A stretch of 64,000 nucleotides of DNA from Solirubrobacteraceae bacterium (GTDB taxonomy: Bacteria; Actinomycetota; Thermoleophilia; Solirubrobacterales; Solirubrobacteraceae). Made by a program: the position numbers and the translations under genes. This document shows, one piece after another, positions 1-13,500 of the stretch (positions within the stretch are counted from its first letter, which is position 1; the number at the start of each line of letters is the position of its first letter). The DNA is taken from assembly GCA_023230855.1 (NCBI GenBank), contig JALNWQ010000005.1, positions 227,839 to 291,838 of the forward strand, written 5' to 3'. Under the pieces are notes generated by a model. It was not told the origin of the DNA, made no database searches, and was given only the letters and a program-made list of their open reading frames with translations.

Positions 1-1510
1 GTCCCGACCGGGACGTCGAAGTACGGGTCCGCCACGACGGGGACGACGACGGGGATCCACCAGTCGGCGGCGGTGAAGGTCACCGTGGCCGCCCACCGCT
101 CGACCGATGCGCTCGTCGTCCCGGTCCCGGTCCAGGGCAGGGCGCCCGCGGTCGTCACGCGCAGGACGTCGACGCGGGTCGGGTCGCTGCCCTCGAGCCG
201 CTGGATCTTCAGCAGCGGGCCCGTGCCGTTGAGCCGCAGCAGCTGGCCCTCGAGGAACCCGTCGTCGAGCCAGCTCGACCCGTCGGACCGGCGCAGCGTC
301 CCGGCGGCGGCGTCGTACGTCACGCTGCCGGTCCAGAGCCCCGCGCCCGCCGCGCCGATCGCCTGCATCGTGATCCGCCCGCCGCTCGCGGCGACGTCGA
401 CGTCGGTCTGTCCGTCGCCGTCGAGGACGACGGTGACCGGATGGCCGGCGGCCGGGGCCGTCGTCAGGCGCGCGGTGTAGCTCGCGCCGGGCCCGGGGAC
501 GCTGCAGTCGGTCTGGTTGCCGCTCATGCCGCAGCGCGTCACGACCATCCGGTCGGGCTTCTCCAGCAGCAGGCCGGGGGCCTTGTCGCCGACGACCGTC
601 GCATACACCGTGACCGGCGGCGCCCCGACGGTCGTCGTGGTCGGGACGTACTCGACGGCCGACGTCGGCGTGATCGCGTGCTGGATCGCGACCTCGTGGG
701 TGTCGAGGACGACCCCCAGGCCGACGCCGCGGACGTCGACGAGGACCGGCGTCGTGGCGTCGCCGGGCGTGAACGTCACGGCGTACCGCCCGGGCGTCGT
801 GCCGGTCGGGGCCTGGATCACCTGGAACCGCGGGTCCGTGCTCGCGAGCGACGCGGTCGCGGCCGAGAGCGTGATCGCCACCGTCACCTGCGCCGTCGGG
901 ACGCGCCCGAGGCTCAGCGCGTAGCGGTCGGTGATGCCCTGCGGCGCGGGACCGGCCAGGACGGTCGTCCGGTCGTCGGGCGTGACGCCGTCGGCGGCGA
1001 GCTGCGTGGTGACGATCGCGACCTGCTCGACGTCGCGCTTGAGCACCGTGACGTTGGAGACCGTCGCGTTGTCGTAGAACGGGTCGCCGCTGAGCACCGA
1101 CGCGCCGATGACGTAGCGCCGGTCCGGGTTGGCGCGCTCGTCGTTGACGGCGCCGACGGTCACCGTCTGCGCCACCGCCCAGTTCACCTCGTCGAAGACC
1201 AGCACGAGCGAGCGGCGCTTGACGTCGGCGGGGCTGCCGTTGACGTGGACGTGGTCGTAGAAGTCCGAGTCGGACGTCGTCGTCCCGCGGGCGGGCGCGA
1301 CGCCGGCCGCCAGGAGGATCGAGTCGCCGATCCCGCCACCGTCGAGGCCGGCCTGCTCGACGAGCGTCGTGCTCTGCGCGGACACCGTGACGTAGACCTT
1401 CTCGCCGGGTCGCGGCGCCTGCGCCAGCCGCACGGTGTACGACGCGGTGGTGCCGATCGGCGCGCCGTCCTGCGTCTCCGCGACGGTCGTGCCGAACGGT
1501 CCCTCCTCGA
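1..1510 (-). repeat. Calx-beta-like strands at the left edge
   Basis: At least three related units end in the window: 'ASYTVRLAQAPRPGEKVYV', 'DRYALSLGRVPTAQVTVAI' and 'ASYTARLTTAPAAGHPVTV', paired with 'VFDEVNWAVAQTVTVGAVND' and 'VTFTAADWWIPVVVPVVAD'. The pattern resembles Calx-beta or cadherin-like extracellular modules. The last one is cut by the window edge, so more are expected outside it. Confidence 0.6.
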
Positions 1511-4500
1511 TGACGACCGCGCCGACGGCGGCCTGCGCGACGTTGAGGTTGACGCCCTGGGTCGGGACCGCCGAGTAGTCGCGGTCGCTGGAGATGATCC
1601 GGTGGTTGATCGCGGCGCTGGACCCGCGCGTGTCCTGGGCGTAGACCGCGCCGTTGACGTCGCCGCCGACGTTGAACTGGTCGGACCCGAGCCCGCCGAT
1701 GAGCCGCACGACGACGCCGGGCGCGGTCGAGATGACGTCGATCGTGTCGTCGCCCTCCAGGCCGTTGACCTCGATGAGCTGGATGTTGCGGTAGCTCACG
1801 CCGGTGCCGACGCCGAACACCCCACGGTCGGTCACGACGATGTGGTCGGCGTACTCGGTGCCGCGGATCGCGAGCTTGTTGAAGCCCGCTCCACCCTCGA
1901 CCGCCACCGGGGCGGTCATGTTGTAGACGACCTGGTTGCTGCCGCCACCGGTGCGGACCTTCGTGTCGGCCGCGGTCGAGAACCCGCTCGTCAGCCGCGG
2001 CGTGGGCAGGCACCCGGGCGGCTGGATCGCGCTGCAGCCGTCCGGCAGCACGAGGTCGCCGTCGCCGTCGACCTCGGCCAGCGCGAAGCCCTGGATGACG
2101 AAGAGGTTGTCGCCCAGGCCGCCCTGCAGGGAGAGCTCGGCGTGGTTGGAGTATACGGTGTACGTGTTGTTGCGTCCGCCCTGGGCGACGAGCGACCGGC
2201 TGTTGCCGCGGCTGAGCCAGCCGCGGGTGGTCGCGACCGTGGCGAAGTCGAAGACGTCGGCCGGCGCGACGTTGCCCTGGCCGGGATCGCCGTTGCGCTT
2301 CAGGCCGTAGATCTGGCCGATCTGGAAGGTCGTGTCGCCGGTGCCGCCGTCGAGGGTCGTGATCGCGCTGTTGTCGTCGACGGCGAAGTACGCGTTGCCG
2401 CCCGGGGCGTAGACGTTGAGCCGGCTCGTCGAGCTGTCGTAGTTGATCCGCTCGACGGCGAAGTCGCCGGCCGTGACGACCTCGAGCGTCGGATCGGGCG
2501 CCGCCTCGTCCATCGTGGCGTGGAGGAGCGCGACGAACGCGGGCCCGGCCGCGTACGGGTCGGCCGACACCGCGTCGCCCGTGCCGTCGCCGGTGCCGCG
2601 GTAGATGTCGGGCCGGGCGTGGGACTCGAACGGGATCGTCGCCGCGCTGCGCAGCAGGAAGATGTCGTTGACCGGGTACGACTGGCCGGTGAGCGGATCG
2701 GTGCCGCTCCGGCCGTTGTCGACGCCGTAGATGTTCAGCGTCTGCACGCCGGTGTCCGGGGCGCCGGTGCCGAGCACGTTGATGACGTAGTCGGCCGCGA
2801 TCTGCGACTGGCTGCCCGAGGTCTGGATCGTGACGGTGTTCGAGCCGGACTGGCCGTCGATCGTCACGGTGTTGCCGGAGGCGACGCCCTGCATCGTCGG
2901 CAGCCGGTTGACGATGAAGACGTCGTCGCCGTCGCCCTCCGGGGCGAACCGGTTGCGGTCGGCGTCCGACGCCTGCGGGTCGGTCGAGGACTCGGGGGTG
3001 GGCGTGTTGGAGCCGTAGAGCCGGGTGCGGCCGCCGAGCGCCACCCGGTCGAGCAGGAAGACGTCGTCGTGGCTGTTGCCGAAGACGAGGATGAGCGGCG
3101 CGGCGATCGTGCCCTCCAGGGTGATGATCGCCCCGGTGGTCGTCTGGTCGAGCGCGTCGCCGTAGATCGACACCTGCTCGGCCGCGATGAGCAGCGCCGT
3201 CGGCCACGTGTGGACGTGCCGGCCGGACTGGATGAGGATCCGGCCGGAGAACGCCCGCACCGTGGCGGGGGTCGACCCGACGCCGATCAGGACGTCGCCG
3301 TCGACGGTCCGCAGCGTCAGGTCGCGCTGCGCCGCGACCGTGGCGTCGTCGCGGAGCTGGATCGTCTGACCGGCGGAGGCCGTCAGGTCCCGGCCGGCGG
3401 TCACGGTCACCCGGTCGATGGCGACGATCGATCCGCTGGTGGCGGTGAGCGTCACGTCGCCGAGCGTCGCGGTGATCGTCGTGGCGCGGCTGAGCAGGAT
3501 GTCGGTGCCGGCGCCGATCGCGAGGTGGCGCGCGGCGGAGACGTCCGCGTCCTTGCCGATCTCGACGCGGCCACCGCCGGTGATCTCGAGGTCGCGGCCC
3601 GCGATGCCGGTGACCCACTCGAGCAGGACGACGTCGCCGTCGGCGTGCAGGCCCAGGTCCTGGCCGGCGGTGAGGGTGGTGCGCAGCCCGGCCGTCAGGT
3701 CGCCGCCGACGTCCAGGCGCAGGTCCCGGCCGGCGTCGAAGGCGACGAACTGCAGCAGGGTCGCGTCGCCACCGACGGTGATCGTGATGTCGCGCCCGCC
3801 GACGAGCCCGACGTTCTCGACGGCGACGAGGTCTCCCCCGGCCGTGATCGTGATGTCGCGCACCGCGGCGGCGTCGACGTGCGAGCGCAGGTCGACGAAG
3901 CCGGTGGCGGTGCCGGTGAGGTCCCGACCGGCGCGCAGGACGACGGTGTCGCCGACGACGAGGTCGCCGTCCTGGGCGATGAGGGTGAGGTCGCCGTCGA
4001 GCGCCGTGACGGCGGTGCCGTCGACGACGTGGACGCTCAGGCCCGCGGTGACCGAGACGTCCGTGCGGGCGGTCCAGGAGCTGCCGGCCTCGAGGACGGC
4101 GTGCCCGCCGTCGGCACGGGCGAGGATCGCCCCGGTCGCGGCGGTGACGTTGGCGCTCGTGGAGCGGATCGATCCGCCCTGGCCGTCGAGGCCCGCGATG
4201 ATCGTGACGTCGCCGGGCCCGTCGGCGCCGCCCTGGGCGAGCACGAAGGCGCCGGTCCCGAGGACGACGTTGCCGCCGGCCTCGATCGTGACGGCGCCGT
4301 TGAGCGACGTGACGCTGCGGCCGGCGGTGATGTGGACGTCGTTGTCGTTGCCGGCCTCGATGCCGGACCCGATCGAGACCGGGCCGCCGGCGCGCACGTT
4401 GCGCAGCAGCGTGATCAGGCTGTTCGTCGCGCCGAGCCCGTTGAGCGTCTGGATGTCGACGGCGCCGGCGGCGCTGATGCCGTCGACGTCGGTGCACGCA

Positions 4501-7500
4501 CCGAGCGCGACGCAGTTGATGTCGACGGGGCCGACGTTGACGATCCAGACGCCCCCGGTGGTCGACGTGCCCTGGAGCGTGCCGGGGATCGCGTTGCCCA
4601 GCCCGGACCCGGTCGTCAGCGGCCGGAACGCCCGGCCGATGTCACCCTTGGCGAAGAGCTTCGCCTTGCCGGAGGTGACGTTCGCATCGAGCGAGCCGGT
4701 CTGCAGGCCGTTGAGGATCGCGCCGTCGAGTGCGGAGATGAACGCGATGCTCGTCGTGCCGGTGGTCGACACCTTGGCGAGGTACAGGTCGCCGAGCGGC
4801 TGGACGATGTACGTGTTGTCGAGCGTGCTGGCCGAGGTCAGCGTGCCCGCGCCGGGCGTCGAGTACCGGGTCTGGATCTGCAGCTCGTTGCCGGGCTCCC
4901 CGATCGCGCCAAGGGTGGCGATGAGCGTGATCGAGTTGCCGATCACGGCGACGTCGCGGAGGGCGACGGGCACCGGCGGCGCGGTCGCGAACACGGTGTC
5001 GTCGGCGCCGACGTGGCGGATCGACGCGGCCTGCAGCGTCACGTCGCCGGTGCTCGACATGACCCGCCGCAGGTCGAGAGGAGCGGCGTTGCCGGCGAGG
5101 TTCGTGGCGGTGATCCAGATGCTGCCGACGGCGCGGGCGTCGACGGTGCCGCCGCCGGTGGTGAGGATCTCCAGCGCGTTGCCCGACGCGCCGATCGTGC
5201 CGTCGGCGTGCAGCTCGATGACCGGCGCGTAGAGCTTCGTGAACGCCGTGCCGAGCGCGTCGAGGATCGACCCGTCGGCCTCCAGGTGGATCGTTCCGCG
5301 CTCGCTGTAGACCGACTCGATCCGCAGGTCGCCGGCCAGGCCGTCGGTGCGCCGGTTGTGGATGTGGACGTCGTCCTGCGCACGGGCGGTCAGCGTGCCG
5401 TCGACCGTCCCGTCGACGAAGTCGGTGTAGAACGGCGCGACGATGCTGCCGATCCGGCCGCTGCCGGCCTCGAGCACGAGGTCGCCGGTGCAGGCGTTGA
5501 CGCGCACGCCCGCGGCACCGCAGCCGACCGGCGGGGTGCTGCCGGCGGACGCATTGTGGATCGAGCCCTTGGTCTTGAGATGGACGCGGCCGGGCGCGTC
5601 GACGGTGCCGACGTCGAGGTCCAGCGGCGAGGCGATCAGGACGTTGCCGCCCGCCTTGGCGTCCAGCGTGCCGAGCGCCTCGATGAACATCGGCTTGACC
5701 TTCGCGACCGCGATGTGGGTCAGCACCGGGGCGCGGCCGCGGGTGATCCACAGCTCACCGCCGTGCATCTGGTCGATGAGGATCGCGTTCTGCGCGAGCG
5801 TCAGCGTGCGGCCGTCGACGGCGACGATCGTGTAGGGCGTGAACGCGGCGGTGTCGTTGAGGCCGGTGCCGGAGATCCGGATGAGGTCCCCTGCGACGAA
5901 CCCGGCCGCCCCGAAGTCGAAGTCCGCCGACACGATCTGGTCGCCGAGCCGGCCCGCCGGTCCCACCCCGCGGTTGACGAACGTCGCACCGACGATCGCC
6001 GTCTCGTCGTCGACGGCGACGAACGTCGGGTCGACGACGATCGGGCGGATGCGGATGCCGGTCGTCGGCCCGGTGGTCGTCAGGGCGTCACCGTCGGCGA
6101 GCACGATGGCGTTGCCGACGATCTGGGCGATCGTGTAGTACGACACGCCGCTGCTGCCGGCCGATCCGGTCGCGTTGGGGGTGTTGCCCAGGACCGCGAT
6201 CGTGTCGCCGACCGCGAGTGCGCCCCAGCCGGCGCCGGACTCGTCGACGATCATCGCGCCGGTCGTACCGTCGGCGGCGCGGAACGACGCGGTGCGGGTG
6301 ATCGTCGGGTCGACGAGCGCGGTCACCGACACGTCGACGCCGAGCTGGGTGACGAGCTGCGGGGCACCGGCGAGCGTGATCGTGTCGCCGACGACCGCCG
6401 CGACGGTGTACGTCGCGGCGCCGCTCGGAGCGCTGGCGGTGACGCCCATGACCCGGATGACGTCGCCGGCGGCGATGCCCTGCCAGGAGGCGCCGTCGCT
6501 GCGGCGGATCGTGCCGGCGCCGGCGTCGATGTCGACCTGTCCGGAGGTGCCGAACCCGCCGACGTACTGCAGGTCGGCGCGCTCCGCCGAGCCGAGGATG
6601 ACGTTCTCGTCCGGCGAGAACGGCGCCCCGTCGAGGACGATGAGCTCCTCGCCGTCGCTGCGGCCGACCGAGCCGTCGAGGCCCTCGGCGATGAGCGTCA
6701 CGTTGCGTGCCGAGATGACGGTGTCGCCCATGAGCGCCAGCGTGCTCGTCACGGGCTTGAGCAGTCCGGCGCCGAGGAGGTTCTGCAGCTGCTCGGGGGT
6801 CCAGACCTTGACGCCGGCGGCGAGGAACCGCTCCTCCTCCTCGGAGAGGCGGTAGGAGAACGCCGGGTCGTACCGGAAGGCGATCCCGGTGCCCGGAGCG
6901 ACGGCGTCGGCGAGGACGACCTCGTCGGCGGCGGTGCGGGCGACGATCGTCGTCGTGGCGACGCCGACCCGGATCTCGCCACCGGCGTCCTCGCGGACGA
7001 AGCCGGTCGACGCGGAGCGCAGGACGGCGGCGGCCGCGACGACCCCGTCGCCGTACGCGACGTCGTCGTAGGTGAAGGCGATCGGGCCGACCGGGGCGAT
7101 GGTCGCGGCGAGCTTGACCGTCCGCGGCGAGACGATCGCGGCGATCGTCGTGGCGACGCCGGCCACGGTGATCGCCCGGCCGACGTCGGACTGGCCGAAC
7201 GTCCGCTGGTTCGTCGTGAGGGTCGTGATCGTCGCGACGACGCCGTCGAGGATGCTGGGCCGGTACTCGATGGCCACGCCGGTCGCACCCGGCAGCACCG
7301 CGGCGAGCGTCACCTCGTGGTCGTTCTCGACGGAGACGATCGTCGTCGTGACGCCGCCGACGGTGATCGCCTGGCCGACGTCGGTCGGGGCGAAGGTCGT
7401 CGCGGTGCTCGTCAGGCGCGCGCCGGCGACGGCGACGGCGCCGTCGCCGTGCCCGATCTCGTACCGGACGCCGACGCCGGTGGCGGACCCGAGGTCCTCG

Positions 7501-10500
7501 ACGAGCCGGACCGTCGTGGCGTCGACGACCTCGTGGATCGTCACCGTCTGCCCGTCGACGGTGATCGACCGACCGACGTCGGCGGCCGTGAAGCCCCCGT
7601 CGAGCGCGGTCAGCGTCGTGCCCTGCCCGACCGTCAGCGTTCCGGTGGCGCCCTGGCTGACGACCTGGAAGGTCACGCCGGTCGCCGCGGCGAGGATGGT
7701 GTCGAGCACCGCGTCGTGCACGGAGAGGAGCTCGACGATCGTGGCCTCGACGCCACCGATCGACACGGTCCGGCCGATGTCGGCCGGGCCGAACGTCACC
7801 GACGGCGACGAGAGGACCGTCGCCCCGGCGTCGCCTGCGGCGAGGGCGCCGTCGGTGTACTCGCGGGTCAGGCGGTACGCCCCGGCGCCCGCCGGGTCGG
7901 CGCGGCCGTCGAGCACCACCTCCGTGAGCGAGCGGACCTCGACGATCTCGAACGCCGTGCCGTCGACGGTGATCGTGCGGCCGACGTCACCGGATCCCGG
8001 GGCCGCCGGGTCGACCATCTCGAACGCCGCGCCCTCGACGGCGAGCAGGGTCCGCGGACCCTCGACCGTGGCGCCGGCGAGCTCGACGACCGTGGCGAAG
8101 GTCACCGGGCCGGTCCCACCGGGGGTGTAGGTGAAGCTCCGCCCGGTCCCGGGGTCGACGATGCCCGAGAGGGTCACGGTGGTCGCGTCGACGACCGAGA
8201 GGATCGTCGCCCTCACGCCGGCGACGGTGATCGCCTTGCCGACGTCGTGGGCGGCGAAGGCCGAGGACGCCGAGCTCAGGGTCGTGGCCGACGTCGTGAC
8301 GGTCGCGTCGCTCCGCTCGCTCGCACCGGGGCTGTAGGAGAACGCGATCCCGTTGCCGTCGACGAGGCGGTCGGCGAGCGTCACGGCGTTGGCGCCGAGC
8401 ACCGCGACGATCTCGGTCGTCACCCGACCGACGGTGATCGCCCGGCCGACGTCGGCGGCGGTGAACGTCGCCGAGAGCGAGGTGAGCGTCGTGCCGTCGA
8501 TGACGGCGCCGTCGCCGTGGGCGTCGACGAAGGCGACGGTGCGCGACGCGCCGGCCGCGACCGGGGTCGTCAGGCGCACGGTGTCCGGGCCGAGCACCGC
8601 GGCGATCGTCGTCGCGACGCCGTCGACGGTGATCGCACGGCCGAGGTCGGCGGCGGCGAAGCCCGCGGTCGCGGAGTGGAGCGTGCTGGAGGGACCGGCG
8701 ACGGCGCCATCGGTGCGGGTGACCGGGCCACCGACCGGGTCGCGCAGGACGACGACGCCGTCGGCGAGCACCGCGACGATCTCGTTGTCGACGCCCCCGA
8801 CCCGGATGACCCGGCCGACGTCGGCCGACGTGAACGTCGCGCCGGGCGAGCTGAGGGTCGTCGCGCCGGCGGTGACCGTGGCGCCCTCGAACCGCTCGAG
8901 CGGGACGTAGCTGCTCGGCATCGTCTCGCCGATCCGCGTGAAGTACGCGTTCCAGAAGCCGTGCAACGTGTCGTACTCGCCGGTCCGCTGGGCCTCGAGC
9001 GTCGCGATCGACGCCTCGATCTCCGCCTGACTGCGGCCTTGCGACGCGTACAGGCCCGTCCAGTGCGCGCGCTCGGTCTCGGTCAGGCGCACGGTGCCGG
9101 TGCCGTCGACCCGGACCGCCAGCTCCCAGTAGCGGCGGTAGGCGTCGTTGCGGCCGTCGGCGAACCGGGTCTGCTGGACGTAGGGCTGGTCGGGATCGAG
9201 CAGGCCGAGCGAGCGGTAGACGCTCTGCGAGAGCTGCGCGTAGGTCCGCGGGTCGCGGGTGACGCCGGTGTTGGCGTTGTAGAGGCTGCCCCCGGCGACC
9301 TTGAGCCAGACGTCGCCGCCACCGGCCCGCAGCGAGTTGAGCCACAGATCGCCGGTCGGCTGCAGCAGGAAGACGTCGCCGCGTGCGCGGACGTCGAGGT
9401 CGGCGGCCTGGGTGCCACCGGTCTGGATGGTCAGCGGCGCGTTGGCGGCGCCGATCCCGCCGGGGTTGACCGACTCCCCCGTGACCGTCGGGCGCAGGCC
9501 ACCGGCGAGCAGCGTGATGTGCTCGCCGGTCACCGTGCCGTAGGCGGCGCTCCCCTCGGCGCGGACGATGCTGCCGTTGGACGAGAGGAGCACGTCGCCG
9601 GCGCCGGCGCGGACCGTCCGGACCGCCGTCGTCGTGCCGCGGTCCTCGACGAACACGCCGCCACCGGTCGAGATCGCCGTCAGGCCCGGCTGGCGCGGGA
9701 GCTTCGTCCACCGCGACGTGTCGGCGTAGTTCTGCGCCGAGAGGTCGAGCCGGGCGGACTTGCCGATGAAGGCGTAGTAGTCGGCGCCGACCTTGACGAC
9801 GTCGTTCGTCGGCGTCGTCAGCTCGACCCAGATCGCGGCCTGACGGTCGCTGTAGTGGACGGTGCCCAGGTCGACGTTCTGGCGGGCGGGCCCGGTGTAC
9901 TGGTAGACCCGGCCGGCGACGCCGAGCGCGGAGCTGTAGCCCTCGGCGACGCGGACGGTGTCGCCCCAGGTGAGGTTCTTGACCCCGCTCGCCGACGTCC
10001 ACTTGTACGGCGGCGTGTTGACGAGCACCGGGGTGGACGACGCGGACGCTCCGACGACGTTGATCGACGCCACGCGCGTGGGGATCGGGGCGGCCGCGCT
10101 GCCGATGCTCTCCAGCGATCGGAGCTCGACGACCTGGCCGGAGATCTCGCCACCGAGGACCTCGATCCGGCCGTTCGGCGCGTCGATGCTCGTGACGCCC
10201 GAGGGGTTGTTGAGGTTGCCGGCGACGTAGACGTCGGCGTCGGAGTCGATGTCGATCGAGCCCTCGCGGCGGCCGACGAACGTGATCGGGATGACCCGGT
10301 GCGCGCTCATCGTGTGCTGCGCGGTGATCGTGTAGGCCTCGACCTGCGTGACGACCGAGACGTAGGTGCGGACGATGCACCAGATGACCTTGACCTTGCA
10401 GTACGAGCTGTTCTGCTCGGTCCGCGCCGGGGTGCCGTCGAGGTACTGCTGCTGGAAGTAGGTGTACTCCGCGCCGGCGAGCTGGGAGCTGCCGGCGAAC

Positions 10501-13500
10501 GGCGCGTTGGCCGGCATGTCCTCGGTGCTGAAGAACCAGCGGCCGCTCGGGCTCGGGATCTGCGGCTGGCCGGTGACCTTGATCGAGTCCCACTTCGTGA
10601 TGTTCTTCGATCCCGGGATGAAGCCGAACCACGTGTCGGACGTCAGCCGCACGACCTTCGTCACGCCGATCCTGGTGTTCGACTCCCAGCCGTAGCGGTA
10701 GCTCGTATCGGGCTGGTAGCGCGAGACGAACCGGCCCTCGGCGTTCGTCGCCGTGATCGTCGTCTCGGTCGCGGCGGCGACGCCGTTGTCGGTCGTCAGG
10801 CGCACGCCGTTGGGGCCCCACTGGTAGAGCGACGTGTAGGACGTCGACGATCCCGGGTGACCGGCGACGGCCGCGTCGAGCGGCTTACCCTTCGCGTCGT
10901 CGTCGATGAGGAGGACGCCCTGGCCCTGGCGGCCCAGGTCGATGCCCTTGACGACGAGGTCCTTGCCGGAGCGGTTGTCGATCTTGACGTCCGGGTAGCC
11001 GCCGAGCAGGCGGATCGCGCCGCCACCGGTGTTCAGGACGGTGCCGTGCAGCTCGACGTTGCCGCCGCGTGCGGCGATCTCCGACACGATGAACCGCTCG
11101 GCGCCCGTGTCGTAGCTGACGGTGAACCCGTTGCGCTTGGCCTCGACCGCGGTCAGCTCGTGGGTGCCGCTGTTCGGGGACAGCCCCGCCGCCTGCGTGA
11201 CGAGCGCCGCGCCCTGCGGGGTGGTGCCGCCGATGACGAGCGTGTAGTCGTCGTAGCCGCTCTGGATGACGCCGTTGAGGTTGATGTACGGCGCGCGGAT
11301 GTAGATCCGGCCGCCGACGATCGTCGCCGGCGGGCCGCTCGTGGAGACGTTGCTCGTGCCGTTGACGAAGTCGGCCTTCAGGACGCTGGTCGAGCCCTCC
11401 GGGACGAGGCAGGAGAGGCCCGTTCCGCCGCCCGCGGTCGCGCACATCCCGGCGACGGTGGCCGGAGCGCCGCACTGGTACATGCCGAGGTCGTTCGCGG
11501 TCGCCCCGGTGCAGGCGGGCGCCACGCCGGTGGTCGTCTGGGACGCGCCGGCGCCGTACGGGCCGACGGTCGCGTTGCCGATCTTGCCGTCGGCGTTGCC
11601 GGCCGCCTGGTAGGTGCTGGAGGTGTTGACGTAGAGGTCACCGCCGGCGACGACGGTCAGCGTCTTCGCCTCGATCGCGTTGTTGACGATGATCGAGCCG
11701 GTGCCCGACGGGTTCGCGATCAGCTCGACGCTGCCGCCGTTGTTGATGATGCCGGTGCCGGGCCGGTCGAGGATCGTGATGTCCGGGTAGATCGCGGGCA
11801 GGCCGGCGATCAGGCCGGACGTGTTCTGGACGACGATCGACGGATCGGGCGTGTGACCACCGGTGCCGACGACGGTGAACGACGCGTGGCCGGGGACGAG
11901 GTCGGGGATCCGGTCCATCCCGTCCTGGGCGTTGGACAGCTCGGCCTCGGCGACGTTGATCTGCCGGATCCGGGCGCCCGGATCCTCCTCGTCGGAGACC
12001 CGCACGCCGTTGTAGTAGACGCCGCCGGTCCGGTCGGGGATCTCGATCCCCATGAGCGCCAGGAACGCCAGCGTCTCGTTGGTGATCGAGACCGCGACGT
12101 CCTTCGGCGCCTCGAGGACGGCGGAGGCGGTGGACCCGATGAGGTTGCTCGCACGGACGTCGATGATGCCCTGCGTCGCGCGGAAGCCCTCGACGGTGAC
12201 GGTGTAGACCTCGTCGCTGTTGTAGACGCACTCCGGGCCCTCGGGACCGTTCACGCATACGGCGAGGCCCTGCTCCTGGAGCTGCGTGGTCAGCGCGTTG
12301 ATCTTGTTGACGTAGTACGCCTTGAGCGTCGGGTTGCGGTCGCCGTAGAGGTGGAGCTGCTGGATCGCGCTGGCGAGCTCGGCCTGCGCGTCGTTCAGGC
12401 GCAGGCGGAACCCGGTCGTGAAGGTCACGCCGTTGATCGTCGTCGAGCCGTCCTCGACGGGCAGGCTGCCGGTGGCGGTCGCCCCACCGGCGGTGACGGT
12501 GGCCTGGATCGCCTGGTGGCCGCTTCCGGGCACGTACGTGACCGTGATCGCCTTGTTGCGCTGCGCGCCGGTGACGATCGTGCCGTCGATCGAGACGGTC
12601 CCCTTCGCCTGGCCGGCGGTCGTGCCGCGGAAGTTCGCGGTCCCCGACCCACCGAACAGCGCGTTGAGCGCGTTCTGGACGGCGCTGACCCAGCTCGTCT
12701 GCTTGGCCTGGGCGGAGATCTCGCCGAGCGGGACGTCCTGGGCGTAGAGGTGGACCTCGCCCGACCCGTCGATCCGCGAGCCCGGGGCCAGGGCGACGAG
12801 GTTCGTGACCTCGAGGTACATGAGCGCATCGAGCTGCGACACCGGGATCAGGGAGCCCGCGAACCCGTCCCAGTTGGACGACACGTACCACTTGTCGGCG
12901 GCCGTGATCGGGTTCTCGTCGATGGACCGGCCGGCGGTGAGGTCGACGTCACCGGCCGCGGTGAGTCGCGCGCCGCTACCGATCCGCACGATGTTGTCGG
13001 GCGTCAGCCGGACCTCCGACGTGCCGATCGCGACGGTACCGGCACCGAACGTCTGGGCGTTGACCTGGCTGCGGACCGTGCCCGAGCTGTTGGCCGACAG
13101 CGCCATCCGGCCGGTCGTCGTCAGCACGGCGTTGCCGACGAGGACCCGGGCGTCGGCCTTCGTCGCGGTGATGAAGGAGTCGACCGACGCGCCGGACACC
13201 GCACCCCAGGTGTCGAACGTCACGGCCTGCCGGACGTTGAACGCGTTGCGGGCCGTGAGCGACAGCGTCGTCTCGTTGCTCGTCAGGCCGTGGACCCGGA
13301 GCGTCACGGCGTCGGCGACCTCGGTCAGCGTGCCGATCGCCAGGTCGATCCGGGAGCGGGCGGCCGCGCCGGACGCGAGCCCGCCGGTGGTCCCGACGAT
13401 GTTGTCGATCGCGGCGGTGCGGGTGAGCGTGTTCTGGGTGGCGGCGGCGATCCCGTAGGCGTCGACGACGGTCCCCGAGCCGAAGCGGGCGACGACGTCG

